64,000 nucleotides of DNA from Sinohyriopsis cumingii (Eukaryota > Mollusca > Bivalvia > Unionida > Unionidae). Location of the stretch: the NCBI GenBank assembly GCA_028554795.2, contig JAPYKE020000037.1, positions 6,880,501-6,944,500 on the forward strand, read 5' to 3'. Shown here piece after piece: positions 50,704-59,101 of this stretch (the stretch's first letter is position 1; every line of letters begins with the position of its first letter). The notes beneath the pieces are model-generated. The model did no database searches and had not been told where the DNA came from. It saw nothing but the letters and a program-made list of their open reading frames with translations. The position numbers and the translations under genes were made by a program.

Positions 50704-50727
50704 ACTCACCCCTACACCGAAATAAAA

Positions 50728-50769
50728 AAGGTCCTTTTCAGGGCCACTCACATTTCTCGAAAAGAAATA
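50728..50769 (+). terminator. Histone-type 3' stem-loop plus purine-rich downstream element
   Basis: AAGGTCCTTTTCAGGGCC with tail ACTCA (histone consensus tail ACCCA): six-base stem GGTCCT/AGGGCC including one G-T pair, and loop TTTC. It is followed at 50,752-50,769 by TTTCTCGAAAAGAAATA, almost the same block as after the 49.6-kb stem-loop. A conventional AATAAA occurs later, at 50,801-50,806, so both kinds of 3' end may be possible. Confidence 0.8.
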
Positions 50770-50998
50770 CAATTTCAATTTGCCAATAACTCAAAAAAAT
50801 AATAAACCAACCCATTTTACCCTTATAGTACGTGTCTGTGTATGAGTGCGTGAGTGTAGCTTCTTATTTTAAAATCAAAACTCAAAGACACTTACCTTAT
50901 ATCATTAATTTATTCTTTTATCCATTGTTACAATCCAATTCACAATTCACAACAGAACACTTTAATATAAAGTTCATACACTTCTTCTTTCTCCTTGT

Positions 50999-51491
50999 TT
51001 AGTCTCTCTGTTTTTTGAATTTCTTTACCGTTTTTTCCTCATTTTCTTCCCTTCTTCTTTTCTTCTCCTGTTTCTTCGCCTCTTGTAAATAGAATTGTCT
51101 TCTTTCTTCCTCTTCTTCCTCTGAAGAATCCCTCTCTTCTTCCGAAGAATCCCTCTCTTCTTCTGAAGAATTCCTCTCTTCTTCTGAAGAATTCCTCTTT
51201 TCTTCTGACTCCTCTTGTTTCTTTTTTGGGCAATCTGGAGACCAATGTCCTTTTTCTTTACAATAATAACAGGTATCTTGACTTTTGTCTTTTTTAGCCC
51301 CTGTTTTTTTTTCTTTTTTGACGGTCTGGACACTCTGAAGACCAATGCCCTTTCTTCTGACAGATATAGCAAGTATCTTGACTTTTATCTCGAAAGGAAG
51401 GAGAGTAGTCCGTGGGCTGGTCTGAAGAGAATTTTCTAATGACCCCTCGCAAAGCTCTGACGAAACGTTCGATTTGGTTAGTCTCTTCCAT
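50999..51491 (-). pseudogene. Polinton convergent CCHC zinc-knuckle gene
   Basis: The natural start is probably the ATG at 51,491 (MEETNQIERFVRALRG), about 55 bases from a minus-strand TATAAAAGGG. Two CCHC knuckles are visible, CYICQKKGHWSSEC and CYYCKEKGHWSPDC, each preceded by DKSQDT. They are followed by four or five tandem acidic units (SSEEERDSSEEER type) and a Lys/Arg-rich tail. CCHC knuckles bind single-stranded nucleic acid. The gene appears broken (about one break). A matching remnant in the same convergent place exists in the 14-20 kb fossil, so it is a regular part of this Polinton family. Confidence 0.65.
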
Positions 51492-51540
51492 CGTTGTGCT
51501 CGGCTTGAGAGTGAAATGAATAGTGAAACGACAAGACACA

Positions 51541-51580
51541 CACCCTTTTATATACGCTGGTCTGCTATGACTATAAATTA
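51541..51580. promoter_or_regulatory. Back-to-back TATA boxes
   Basis: CACCCTTTTATA (51,541-51,552) is TATAAAAGGGTG on the minus strand, about 55 bases above the zinc-knuckle gene's ATG. CTATAAATTAG (51,571-51,581) is 54 bases above the plus-strand ATG at 51,626. Confidence 0.65.
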
Positions 51581-51625
51581 GTCTATGGTGTTTAAACTTG
51601 AGTCATTTGACGTTTTGCACTCAAG

Positions 51626-52477
51626 ATGAAACGATCCCATTCATTCGAGAAGAAAGAAGAAGAACGTAAGAGGCAGAAACGTGATCTATCGCCTCGTACC
51701 AGGGCTGAAATTTTGGCACAAATTCATGCCAGTGATTTTGAAGAGGACATGAGTGAACCAGAATCCAAACCATCTAAACCAAGTTCACCACCCTTAGTCA
51801 ACCCTGAAAAATACTATTCCATTCGAGAGACGGAAAAGCGCTCCTCTAGAAAATTTAGAACCACGGCTTACAAATACACAGTGAAGTTTAAAGATTTCAA
51901 GGCTGAAGTGCCGTTAGAGAAAGCAGAAGTGCTTATCACTGGGGTGTGGGATTCTTTGCTCACCGCACTCAAGCGACAATGTCAACCCAAAGAAGACGAT
52001 CGCTTGAGACTTTCCATACAACACGACGGTTTGAAATCCACTGTTTGGATCGAGTTTAGCACCCCTGCAGAATTGACCGCTTCCAAAGTCATGGAAAAGA
52101 TTCAACACGTGCACCAATCTAATGACCAGTTTGACATCACCGATGGAAAAGCCACATTGGACATGACCCACGTCTCTCCTCCTCAAGGGACCGGACGCAA
52201 AAAGATGTTATTGGTGAACGAGCTTCGCAGCATTAAGCGTAGCCTTGTCCAAATTCACAATCCTCATGACCAGATGTGTTTAGCCCGTGCCATCGTGGTG
52301 GGACGAACCTATGCCAACAACAACGACACGGTAGAATGGAAAAGAACCTGGAACACTATTCAACGTTCCTATCGAGCAAACAACGAAACGAAGCAGAACT
52401 CCTGTTGCAACAAGCTGGCCTGTCCAAAGACACACCCTGTGGCATTCCTGAGATGCAAAAATTGCAAGATGCCCTAG
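51626..52477 (+). CDS. Polinton pre-polymerase ORF, function unknown
   Basis: 283 residues. The first 60 are charged and Ser/Pro-rich (KKEEERKRQKRDLSPRTRAE). The middle (YKYTVKFKDFKAEVPLEKAE to GKATLDMTHVSP, about 75-190) looks like a folded domain, and the same segment survives in the fossil at 18.3-18.6 kb. It ends with a cysteine-containing stretch. The frame overlaps the beginning of the polymerase region by about 200 bases, so it may be the N-terminal domain or a partner of the polymerase or terminal protein. I do not recognise the fold. Confidence 0.6.
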   Translation: MKRSHSFEKKEEERKRQKRDLSPRTRAEILAQIHASDFEEDMSEPESKPSKPSSPPLVNPEKYYSIRETEKRSSRKFRTTAYKYTVKFKDFKAEVPLEKAEVLITGVWDSLLTALKRQCQPKEDDRLRLSIQHDGLKSTVWIEFSTPAELTASKVMEKIQHVHQSNDQFDITDGKATLDMTHVSPPQGTGRKKMLLVNELRSIKRSLVQIHNPHDQMCLARAIVVGRTYANNNDTVEWKRTWNTIQRSYRANNETKQNSCCNKLACPKTHPVAFLRCKNCKMP

Positions 52478-55400
52478 CTCCACGATACACCTTGAAAGTG
52501 CACCCTCGAGGGCAAGATTTTAAGGACGGAAAATACATTCATGTTTATTATCACGATGACCATTTCGATACCATTACCAGTATCACCGGATTCCTGGGAT
52601 ACGGTTATTACTGTGAGAAATGTGACCATGGTTATAATAATCGAGAGCAACACAAGCATTCTGGATTGAAATGCTCAGGATGTTTGGCCTCTTCACCCTG
52701 TCTGAGCGAAGAACCAGTGCCTTGTTCCACTTGTCTGCGCACGTTTGTCAGCCCTACCTGTTACCAACAACATCTGAAGACGCAAGGTTCACAGAAGAAA
52801 TGTGCTTGTCAACTGCTGAGATTGTGCCCTACGTGTGGACAAGTCATACGTACCAATAATACCAAGGCACACGTATGTTCAGGAAAGAAAAAATGTCACA
52901 TTTGTCACCACATCGTGGACTTGGAACACGAATGTTACGTGCAAAAATACCAACCCCCACCAGAGAAAGAGGACGGTCACAAGAAGAAAGGCAATTTCAT
53001 CTTTTTCGATTTCGAATGCATGCAAGAGACCGGCATTCACATTCCTAATTTCTGCGTGGCTCATCGAGCGTGCGAGAAGTGCATTCAAGAACCTATCTTC
53101 AGTCATTGCCCTCACTGCAGCAAGATTCCTGGAGGGCGTGAAAAAATCTTTCGGGGACCGAACACGTTAGCCGATTTTGCCCAATGGGTCTTAGACCCCG
53201 TCGACAAGACATGGAGCCAAGAGGATATCGAACGTTACCGAGATTGTCATCGTCATGCCACGGTGATGGCTCACACTTTCTCCGGATACGATGGACAGTT
53301 TCTTTTGAGGTACTATACGGAACAAGGTACCGAACGTCCTAAAGTGACTTTGAACGGAGCCAAAATCATTTTCATGCAAGTGGGACAAGTGCAGTTTAAA
53401 GATTCGATGAGCTATTTGGCCATGCCTTTGAGTCGAATGCCTAAAACGTTTGGAATGACAGAAATGGCTAAAGGGTACTTTCCACACTTTTTCAATACGG
53501 AAGCCAATCAACACGCCGTTCTACCCCATTTACCTGAGGCTCACTATTACGACCCCGACAACATGCGTACCGAACAACGAGAAGCTTTCTACGCTTGCTA
53601 CCAGGCGCACGCCTCGGACCCTTTCGACTTTCAGGAAGAAATGCTAAAGTATTGTCGTTCCGACGTGGACATTTTACGGCGTTGCTGTGGAAAATTTCGA
53701 GAACTGTTCATGGAACACGGAGGGGTCGATCCTTTGAAAGAAGCTTGCACCATTGCCAAAGCGTGTTCCTTAGTGTATCGACAACGATTCATGCCTGAAA
53801 ACACCGTGGCTGTCATCAGTCCTCAAACGACCCACTATGTCAAACGTCAATACTCGGTCAAAGCCCTACGTTGGTTACATTACTTGTGCGACAAGGAAGA
53901 CAAGTGGATTCAGCATGCCCGCAACCGAGGGGGCGAAAAGACCATCGGAACGTATTCGGTGGATGGCTGGGACTTAGAAAACCCCAAGATCGTGTACGAG
54001 TTTAACGGTTGCTTATTTCACGGATGTCCCGTCTGTTACCCTGACCGTGGCACTAAAAATCAGTTTTTGCAACGAACCATGGAAGACTTGTACCAGGACA
54101 CTTGTCAGCGACGCCTAAAGTTAGAACAGCAAGGATACCAAGTGGTGGAAATGTGGGAACACGAGTACGATCACCGTATGAAAACCGATCCCGAGTTTAA
54201 ACGCCTCGTGGAAAGTTACCAGTTCATGGACCCGTTGAACCCGAGGGATAGTTTGTACGGAGGAAGGACCAATGCCACCTGTTTGCTGTACCAAGCCGAC
54301 GAAGAGAAAGGAGAAGAAATCAAATACTTGGACGTGTGTTCGCTGTATCCCTACGTGTGCAAATAGTGTCGCTTTCCTGTAGGGCACCCGCAATTGCTGA
54401 CGGAACACATCGACCTGAAAAACATTCGACAATACGAAGGCTTGATCAAGTGTAAAGTTTTGCCTCCCACGAACCTATACCATCCCGTCTTACCTCACCA
54501 TTGTCAAGGCAAACTGATGTTTCCCTTGTGCCGTACTTGTGCCGAAACGTGCAAACAAGACCAACCTTGTCAGCATACCCAGGAAGAACGTGCCTTGACG
54601 GGAACCTGGGTCAGCGTAGAATTGTTCAAAGCTCTGGACATGGGATACCAACTGTTAGATGTGTACGAAATTTGCCACTTTCCCAAGACACAACAATACC
54701 ACAAGGGTGATCCCAGTCAGAAAGGCATTTTCGCCGACTACGTGGATGCCTTTTTGAAACTGAAACAAGAAGCCAGCGGCTATCCTTCCTGGTGTCACAC
54801 TCCCGAAGACCAAATACAATTCAAAGAGAAATACTACGAACAAGAAGGCATCTCTTTAGACCACATCTAGAAAAACGAAGGCAGGCGATCGTTTGCCAAA
54901 GTGATGTTAAATTGCTTGTGGGGTAAAATGGCACAACGCCCGTGTTTACCCAAGACGGAATATTTGACAGAACCTTCCCGCTACTTCCAGATGATTCACG
55001 ACAAAACCAGTTTGATCTTGGTCAATTACGAAGAAGATCTGGACTTTGTACAAGACGACCCTTTTGGAAATGTCATCATTGCGGCTTACGTGACAGCCCA
55101 TGCTTGCTTAAAATTGTACGAAGCTTTAGAACTGTTAGAAGAACGCGTCCTGTACTTTGACACGGACAGTTGCATTTACATCCATCACCCGATTCAACAT
55201 CACCCTAATATCGAAGGAGACCGTTTAGGAGCCTGGACAGACGAGCATCCCGACGACAAGATTCAAAGTTTCGTCAGTGGCGGTCCCAAAAATTACGGCT
55301 ACGAATACCGGGACAAACAAGGAGAAGTGCACACGACGTGCAAAGTGAAAGGACTGACTCTGAATTATCGTACCAGTTGAGTGGTCAACTTTGGGGTATT

Positions 55401-55626
55401 GAAAGAAGCATTACAATCGGGAGAGGATGGACACTTTAAAGTGACCACTCACCAACCGAACAAGATTGTACGTTTACCCACTCACCACATCGTCAGTCGG
55501 CCCTTGAAAAAAGTCTATCAAATCGTGTACCAGAAGCGAGTGCGACTTCCCAATCATTTCACCTTACCGTATGGACACGTCGGTATTGGACTGTATATAA
55601 AAAGGAACCCTAGGCAAGATCGATAG
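52276..55626 (+). pseudogene. Polinton protein-primed family B DNA polymerase
   Basis: The region begins with a Cys-rich part holding several C-x2-C pairs (CEKCDHGY, CSTCLRTF, CPTCGQVI, CHICHHIV). The 3'-5' exonuclease follows: FFDFECMQ (Exo I), FSGYDGQFLLRY (Exo II) and YCRSDVDIL (Exo III). The palm has LDVCSLYPYV (motif A), NCLWGK (motif B) and YFDTDSCIY (motif C). This is the replicative enzyme of Polintons, primed by a terminal protein at the inverted repeats. The region is broken, with about three breaks. The intact family length is around 1,100 residues, which the region matches. Confidence 0.9.
55594..55601 (+). promoter_or_regulatory. TATA box for the BIR gene
   Basis: GTATATAAAAAGGAACCC, 65 bases above the ATG at 55,659 and inside the last polymerase codons. 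It suggests independent transcription of the BIR gene. Confidence 0.55.
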
Positions 55627-55658
55627 TTCATTGGGACTACCAAGACCGAACGAACAAG

Positions 55659-56297
55659 ATGAATACTTTCAGAGAAACACAGAACAAGTTGTTTAGAAAG
55701 GCACAATTCAAGTGTGAGGCTTCGGAAGTGGAATGCGATTGTGAGCCTTGCGATGGGTACGATGCTGTACGCTGTGACCTTAGCGATGCCGTAAAGCATC
55801 ATGGGAACTTTAGTGTCCCTACCCCTATCATGGAAAGGGATGCTGTGGGTGTCAAACCTGAGGGATGCGAAAGTGATGCCGCTCGTCCTCTTGGACATTT
55901 TACTGAGTTTGGTTTTAAAGGGGAATGTTCACCTTCACGTCTACCCCGCTACGGATGTCATCCAGCCCTGAGCAAACTCCTGCCCATGTCACTCAACCCT
56001 CATCGAAACGAACCTGTGAAAGACGAATATTCGTTCCCTGTGCGTTTGTCGGAATACTGCGACTTTGAAAATCGTCTTCAATCGTTCAAAGGAAAATGGC
56101 CTAAGTATCTGGGAGGACCGACCCCCGAAGAATTAGCCAGAGCCGAATTTTTCTACTTGGGCGAAGGAGATAAAGTCAAGTGCTTCAGTTGCGGTGTGTC
56201 ACTTCACCACTGGGAACCGCAAGATTCGGCCTACGTTGAACATGCTCGATGGTCACCGAATTGTCATTACTTACCCTTAGTGGGACCGAGACATTGA
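55659..56297 (+). CDS. BIR-domain protein (inhibitor-of-apoptosis-like) carried by the Polinton
   Basis: 212 residues. The C-terminal 70 form a single BIR domain: RLQSFKGKWP, then ARAEFFYLGEGDKVKCFSCG, HHWEPQDSAYVEHARWSPNC. The zinc ligands C-x2-C-x16-H-x6-C are all present. The N-terminal 130 residues are Cys-rich at first (CDCEPCDGYD) and then unrecognised; no RING finger follows the BIR. Known BIR proteins bind caspases or IAP antagonists, and BIR genes are known from large DNA viruses, adintoviruses and some Polintons. A role in blocking host cell death is inferred. TATA box 65 bases upstream. Confidence 0.85.
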   Translation: MNTFRETQNKLFRKAQFKCEASEVECDCEPCDGYDAVRCDLSDAVKHHGNFSVPTPIMERDAVGVKPEGCESDAARPLGHFTEFGFKGECSPSRLPRYGCHPALSKLLPMSLNPHRNEPVKDEYSFPVRLSEYCDFENRLQSFKGKWPKYLGGPTPEELARAEFFYLGEGDKVKCFSCGVSLHHWEPQDSAYVEHARWSPNCHYLPLVGPRH

Positions 56298-56322
56298 AGT
56301 AACTTCTTACCATAATCTGTTC

Positions 56323-56778
56323 ATGGATACTTTACAAGAGAACATTTTTGCTTTGCCTGTGGAGTTGAGAGAACGCATTTACCGAGAGCTGGTCAAAATA
56401 CAAGTGAAACGTAAAGAACAATTGCATCCCTTACGTCACCGGTGTTTGAACCACTGGTACCTGAAGGCTATACAAGGATTGATTCAATTGAAAGTGTTCC
56501 ATCGGACAGACATTGATGAACGATCCTCTAGTTTTAAAAAGGATTGGTTTGGTATGGACGATTCTACCTACATCATTGTAAACCTACTGCATCGAATTCC
56601 AGAGGAAGAGTTAACGAATTACCAACATCTTGAACACAATGTCAACTTAGTGAAAGAGGAAACTTCTGAACGAATTGTAATGTGCAAATTAGTAACTAAA
56701 GGATTTAAATTCGACACTGAAGTAAAACCATGTTTGTGCAAACAGTACATTTCTTGTGTCACACCAAAGAGGATTTAG
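56323..56778 (+). CDS. Polinton F-box-like ORF, copy 1 of 3
   Basis: 151 residues starting MDTLQENIFALPVELRERIYRE. The LPVELRERIYRELVKIQ stretch fits the core pattern of F-box motifs (LP.ELR..IY..L). The remainder (RHRCLNHWYLKAIQGLI, HRIPEEELTNYQHLEH) is shared with copy 3. Only 25 bases separate it from the BIR stop, and no TATA box is evident, so it may be translated from the BIR mRNA or by reinitiation. If it is an F-box, it would connect host targets to SCF ubiquitin ligase; that is inference from a short motif. Confidence 0.6.
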   Translation: MDTLQENIFALPVELRERIYRELVKIQVKRKEQLHPLRHRCLNHWYLKAIQGLIQLKVFHRTDIDERSSSFKKDWFGMDDSTYIIVNLLHRIPEEELTNYQHLEHNVNLVKEETSERIVMCKLVTKGFKFDTEVKPCLCKQYISCVTPKRI

Positions 56779-56790
56779 TATGACCTATTC

Positions 56791-57063
56791 ATGGATACTT
56801 TGCTAGAGAACATTCGTGCTTTGCCTGTGGAGTTGAGAGAACGCATTTACCGAGAACTGATCAAAATACAAGTGAAACGCAAACTCAAAGTGATTCATCC
56901 GTTTTTAAATTATGCTATGTTCCAAAGTACAAGAAGACTGATTATGAGTGGATATTACATCAGGCACAAAGTTAAACGAGGCTATTGGCCACCACCCAAC
57001 GATTCCAAAAACAGTGTATATACTTATGGATACTTTACAAGAGAACATTTTGGGCTTGCCTGA
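56791..57063 (+). CDS. Polinton F-box-like ORF, copy 2 of 3
   Basis: 90 residues with the same start, ENIRALPVELRERIYREL and KIQVKRK, followed by a segment (VIHPFLNYAMFQSTRRLI) related in place but not closely in sequence to the neighbours. Its end overlaps the start of copy 3 in another frame. Part of a tandem family. Confidence 0.5.
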   Translation: MDTLLENIRALPVELRERIYRELIKIQVKRKLKVIHPFLNYAMFQSTRRLIMSGYYIRHKVKRGYWPPPNDSKNSVYTYGYFTREHFGLA

Positions 57064-57523
57064 GGAGTTGAGAGAAAGGATTTACCGAGAGCTGGTGAAA
57101 ATACAAGTGAAACGTAAAGAACAATTGCATCAGTTACGTCACCAGATCTTTAACCACTGGTACCTGAATGGTATAAGAGGACTGATTCGTCAGAAATTTT
57201 TTCAGTGGTCAGACCTTGTTGAACACTTTCAGTTTGGGGATGATGATGGACCAGACGTTCGTAATTTTGGTTACTTAGAGATTCACTTACTACAACGTAT
57301 TGAGGAAGACGAGTTAAAGGATTACCAACATTTGTTACATGGAATCTGCTTAGAGAAAGACGAAACATCTAGACAAACTCTGACGTTTCAGTTACAGTAT
57401 GTAACATTTAAATTCCCTACTGGAGAACGAACATGTTTGGTTAGAAATTACCTTTATTGCTTCCGAAACAAAGACACTATAAAATCAAGTTGCCATGCCA
57501 CGGATTATGTCACATATCATTGA
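57026..57523 (+). CDS. Polinton F-box-like ORF, copy 3 of 3
   Basis: 165 residues from the ATG at 57,026 (MDTLQENILGLPEELRERI), chosen because it aligns with the starts of copies 1 and 2; the open frame upstream of it is a shadow. QLRHQIFNHWYLNGIRGLI and LLQRIEEDELKDYQHLLH match copy 1, showing a tandem duplication with divergence. Confidence 0.6.
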   Translation: MDTLQENILGLPEELRERIYRELVKIQVKRKEQLHQLRHQIFNHWYLNGIRGLIRQKFFQWSDLVEHFQFGDDDGPDVRNFGYLEIHLLQRIEEDELKDYQHLLHGICLEKDETSRQTLTFQLQYVTFKFPTGERTCLVRNYLYCFRNKDTIKSSCHATDYVTYH

Positions 57524-57719
57524 ACAGATTCCGTGGAAGGTACTCAATGACCATATTCAAACCGTGGATCATTACCATCAGTTATTACAAGAACTGTATC
57601 CATTCAATTTGGGACGACAAGTGGTGTGTGTCTTAGTGACTTGTTTTCTGGGATTTCGTTTACCAGCCGATTCTTTGTGGACTCTTTACGATCAGTACTT
57701 ACCACCTCAATGGCCTTAA
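57495..57719 (+). CDS. Polinton small ORF, function unknown
   Basis: 74 residues (IIEQIPWKVLNDHIQTVDHY, VLVTCFLGFRLPADSLWTLY). It overlaps the end of F-box-like copy 3 and the start of the next ORF in different frames. No family recognised. The dense overlap suggests compressed coding of a virus-like kind. Confidence 0.4.
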   Translation: MPRIMSHIIEQIPWKVLNDHIQTVDHYHQLLQELYPFNLGRQVVCVLVTCFLGFRLPADSLWTLYDQYLPPQWP

Positions 57720-58033
57720 ATGGTCACGAAAAACTCCTTTTGCTCAAAGCCTTGCGTTTTCATCTGGATACTTCTCGACCTCAACCGGAAAAAAAGATTC
57801 GTCAACTTTTAGCTACCCAAGATGTGTATGACGATGTGTGTGTAGCTTGTGACTTACATCCCCATTGGACAGATGTCCGTGCCTGGAAAGAATGGGGTTT
57901 TGAGGCTTGGACCCAAGAAGTGGCCCAGTATGTACGAGAGTTGTTCAAGGAAAAAAGTTACTTTTCAACCCGTGTTAGTGACGGTGCCAAAAGAACCCGT
58001 CACCCAGGACAGGACTGTCGTGGACAGACCTGA
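57710..58033 (+). CDS. Polinton small ORF, function unknown
   Basis: 107 residues from the ATG at 57,710 (MALNGHEKLLLLKALRFHLD), which sits inside the stop region of the previous ORF. It contains VCVACDLHPHWTDVRAWKEW and ends in a basic, polar tail. No domain recognised. Another frame (57,849-58,217) overlaps its second half. Confidence 0.4.
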   Translation: MALNGHEKLLLLKALRFHLDTSRPQPEKKIRQLLATQDVYDDVCVACDLHPHWTDVRAWKEWGFEAWTQEVAQYVRELFKEKSYFSTRVSDGAKRTRHPGQDCRGQT

Positions 58034-58217
58034 AAGACCCTTTCGGGAGGACACTTGTGTGACCTTACCCCCTACTAAAGAACTGGTTAGAACATTACCC
58101 AAAACATATTGTACAGACACTTGTTTTTATTCCACGTTAATGGTTATCATGTGCCTTTTATCCTTGTACTTAAGCCTTTGGCTTTTATGTATTTTTGTCT
58201 TTCGTATTCATGTTTGA
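57849..58217 (+). CDS. Polinton ORF with C-terminal membrane segment
   Basis: Open frame of 122 codons whose last 30 residues are strongly hydrophobic (STLMVIMCLLSLYLSLWLLC), compatible with a tail-anchored membrane protein. The true start is unclear because the first half overlaps another frame. AATAAA follows at 58,230-58,235. Confidence 0.4.
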   Translation: MTYIPIGQMSVPGKNGVLRLGPKKWPSMYESCSRKKVTFQPVLVTVPKEPVTQDRTVVDRPERPFREDTCVTLPPTKELVRTLPKTYCTDTCFYSTLMVIMCLLSLYLSLWLLCIFVFRIHV

Positions 58218-58229
58218 AAAAAAACATTC

Positions 58230-58260
58230 AATAAACGTGTTCTGAAAAAGTATATAAACT
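58230..58260 (+). promoter_or_regulatory. Poly(A) signal and TATA box between Polinton genes
   Basis: AATAAA at 58,230-58,235 can end the upstream transcripts. GTATATAAACTC at 58,250-58,261 is 54 bases above the ATPase ATG. The short handover supports separate transcription units. Confidence 0.6.
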
Positions 58261-58304
58261 CTTGTCTTGTTTGTTTTCGTGTCACAAGTGACATTTCTCA
58301 CACA

Positions 58305-59033
58305 ATGGCTACCTCTGCTGTCTCTGCTCCCTCTTCCTCTACTGTCAAAGTCATCGACGAACACTTAGATCGTGCCAGTTGGGAGGCTTTGTATCTTCGC
58401 CATCCCTTTAACATGCTCATTGCTGGACCTAGCGGTTCTGGCAAAACCGAATTCGTCAAACGTTTGATCGAACATAAACATCATTTGATCGATCGGCCAC
58501 CTCAACGGATCGTGTGGTGTTACAAAGAGTGGCAATCGGCGTACAGCCTCTTGCGAGAAAGTCAAGGCGATTCCATCGTGTTTGTGGAAGGCATTCCTAA
58601 AGAAGACGACAGCATCGTCTCTGACTCCCGTCAAACCCATTTGGTCATTTTCGACGACATGTTAGGAGAAGACGAAGAAGAAATTAAACTGTGGTTCACG
58701 CGCAAAGGGCATCACCGTAATGTCAGTGTCGTTTACATCACCCAAAATTTGTTTCAACAAAGTAAAGCCCATCGCACCATCAGTCTCAATGCGCATTACG
58801 TGGTCTTGTTTAAAAGCCCACGAGATAAATCGCAAGTGCAAGTCTTAGCCAAACAGTTAGGAACGCCTTGGCTGACTCAGGCGTACGACGATGCCACTCA
58901 AACGCCACACGCCTATTTACTCGTCGATTTGAAACCTACGACTCCCGAGGATTTGCGATTTCGTACCCACTTGTTTCACCACTGGTGCCAAGACGGAGGG
59001 CCTGTCCTGTACACGTCTCCGATCTCGACTTAA
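58305..59033 (+). CDS. Polinton genome-packaging ATPase (FtsK/HerA type)
   Basis: 242 residues. Walker A is IAGPSGSGKTEF at about residue 44, and Walker B is HLVIFDDMLGE near 110. VSVVYITQNLFQ downstream is the usual sensor/arginine-region strand of the adenovirus-IVa2/poxvirus-A32-like packaging ATPases. Length and motif spacing fit Polinton ATPases, which pump DNA into the capsid. The start is chosen by the TATA box 54 bases upstream. Open throughout. Confidence 0.9.
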   Translation: MATSAVSAPSSSTVKVIDEHLDRASWEALYLRHPFNMLIAGPSGSGKTEFVKRLIEHKHHLIDRPPQRIVWCYKEWQSAYSLLRESQGDSIVFVEGIPKEDDSIVSDSRQTHLVIFDDMLGEDEEEIKLWFTRKGHHRNVSVVYITQNLFQQSKAHRTISLNAHYVVLFKSPRDKSQVQVLAKQLGTPWLTQAYDDATQTPHAYLLVDLKPTTPEDLRFRTHLFHHWCQDGGPVLYTSPIST

Positions 59034-59055
59034 TTTCACTCCACATAAAAAAATC

Positions 59056-59062
59056 TATAAAA
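59056..59062 (+). promoter_or_regulatory. TATA box
   Basis: TATAAAAACCTCAG, 46 bases above the ATG at 59,102. Confidence 0.55.
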
Positions 59063-59101
59063 ACCTCAGACCCTTTTTCGTCTGTCTCACACAGTGTGAA
59101 C

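Noticed and set aside
58868-59101. Upstream extension of the basic Polinton protein frame
   Set aside because: It overlaps the ATPase gene in another frame; the TATA box at 59,056 and the ATG at 59,102 define a better start.
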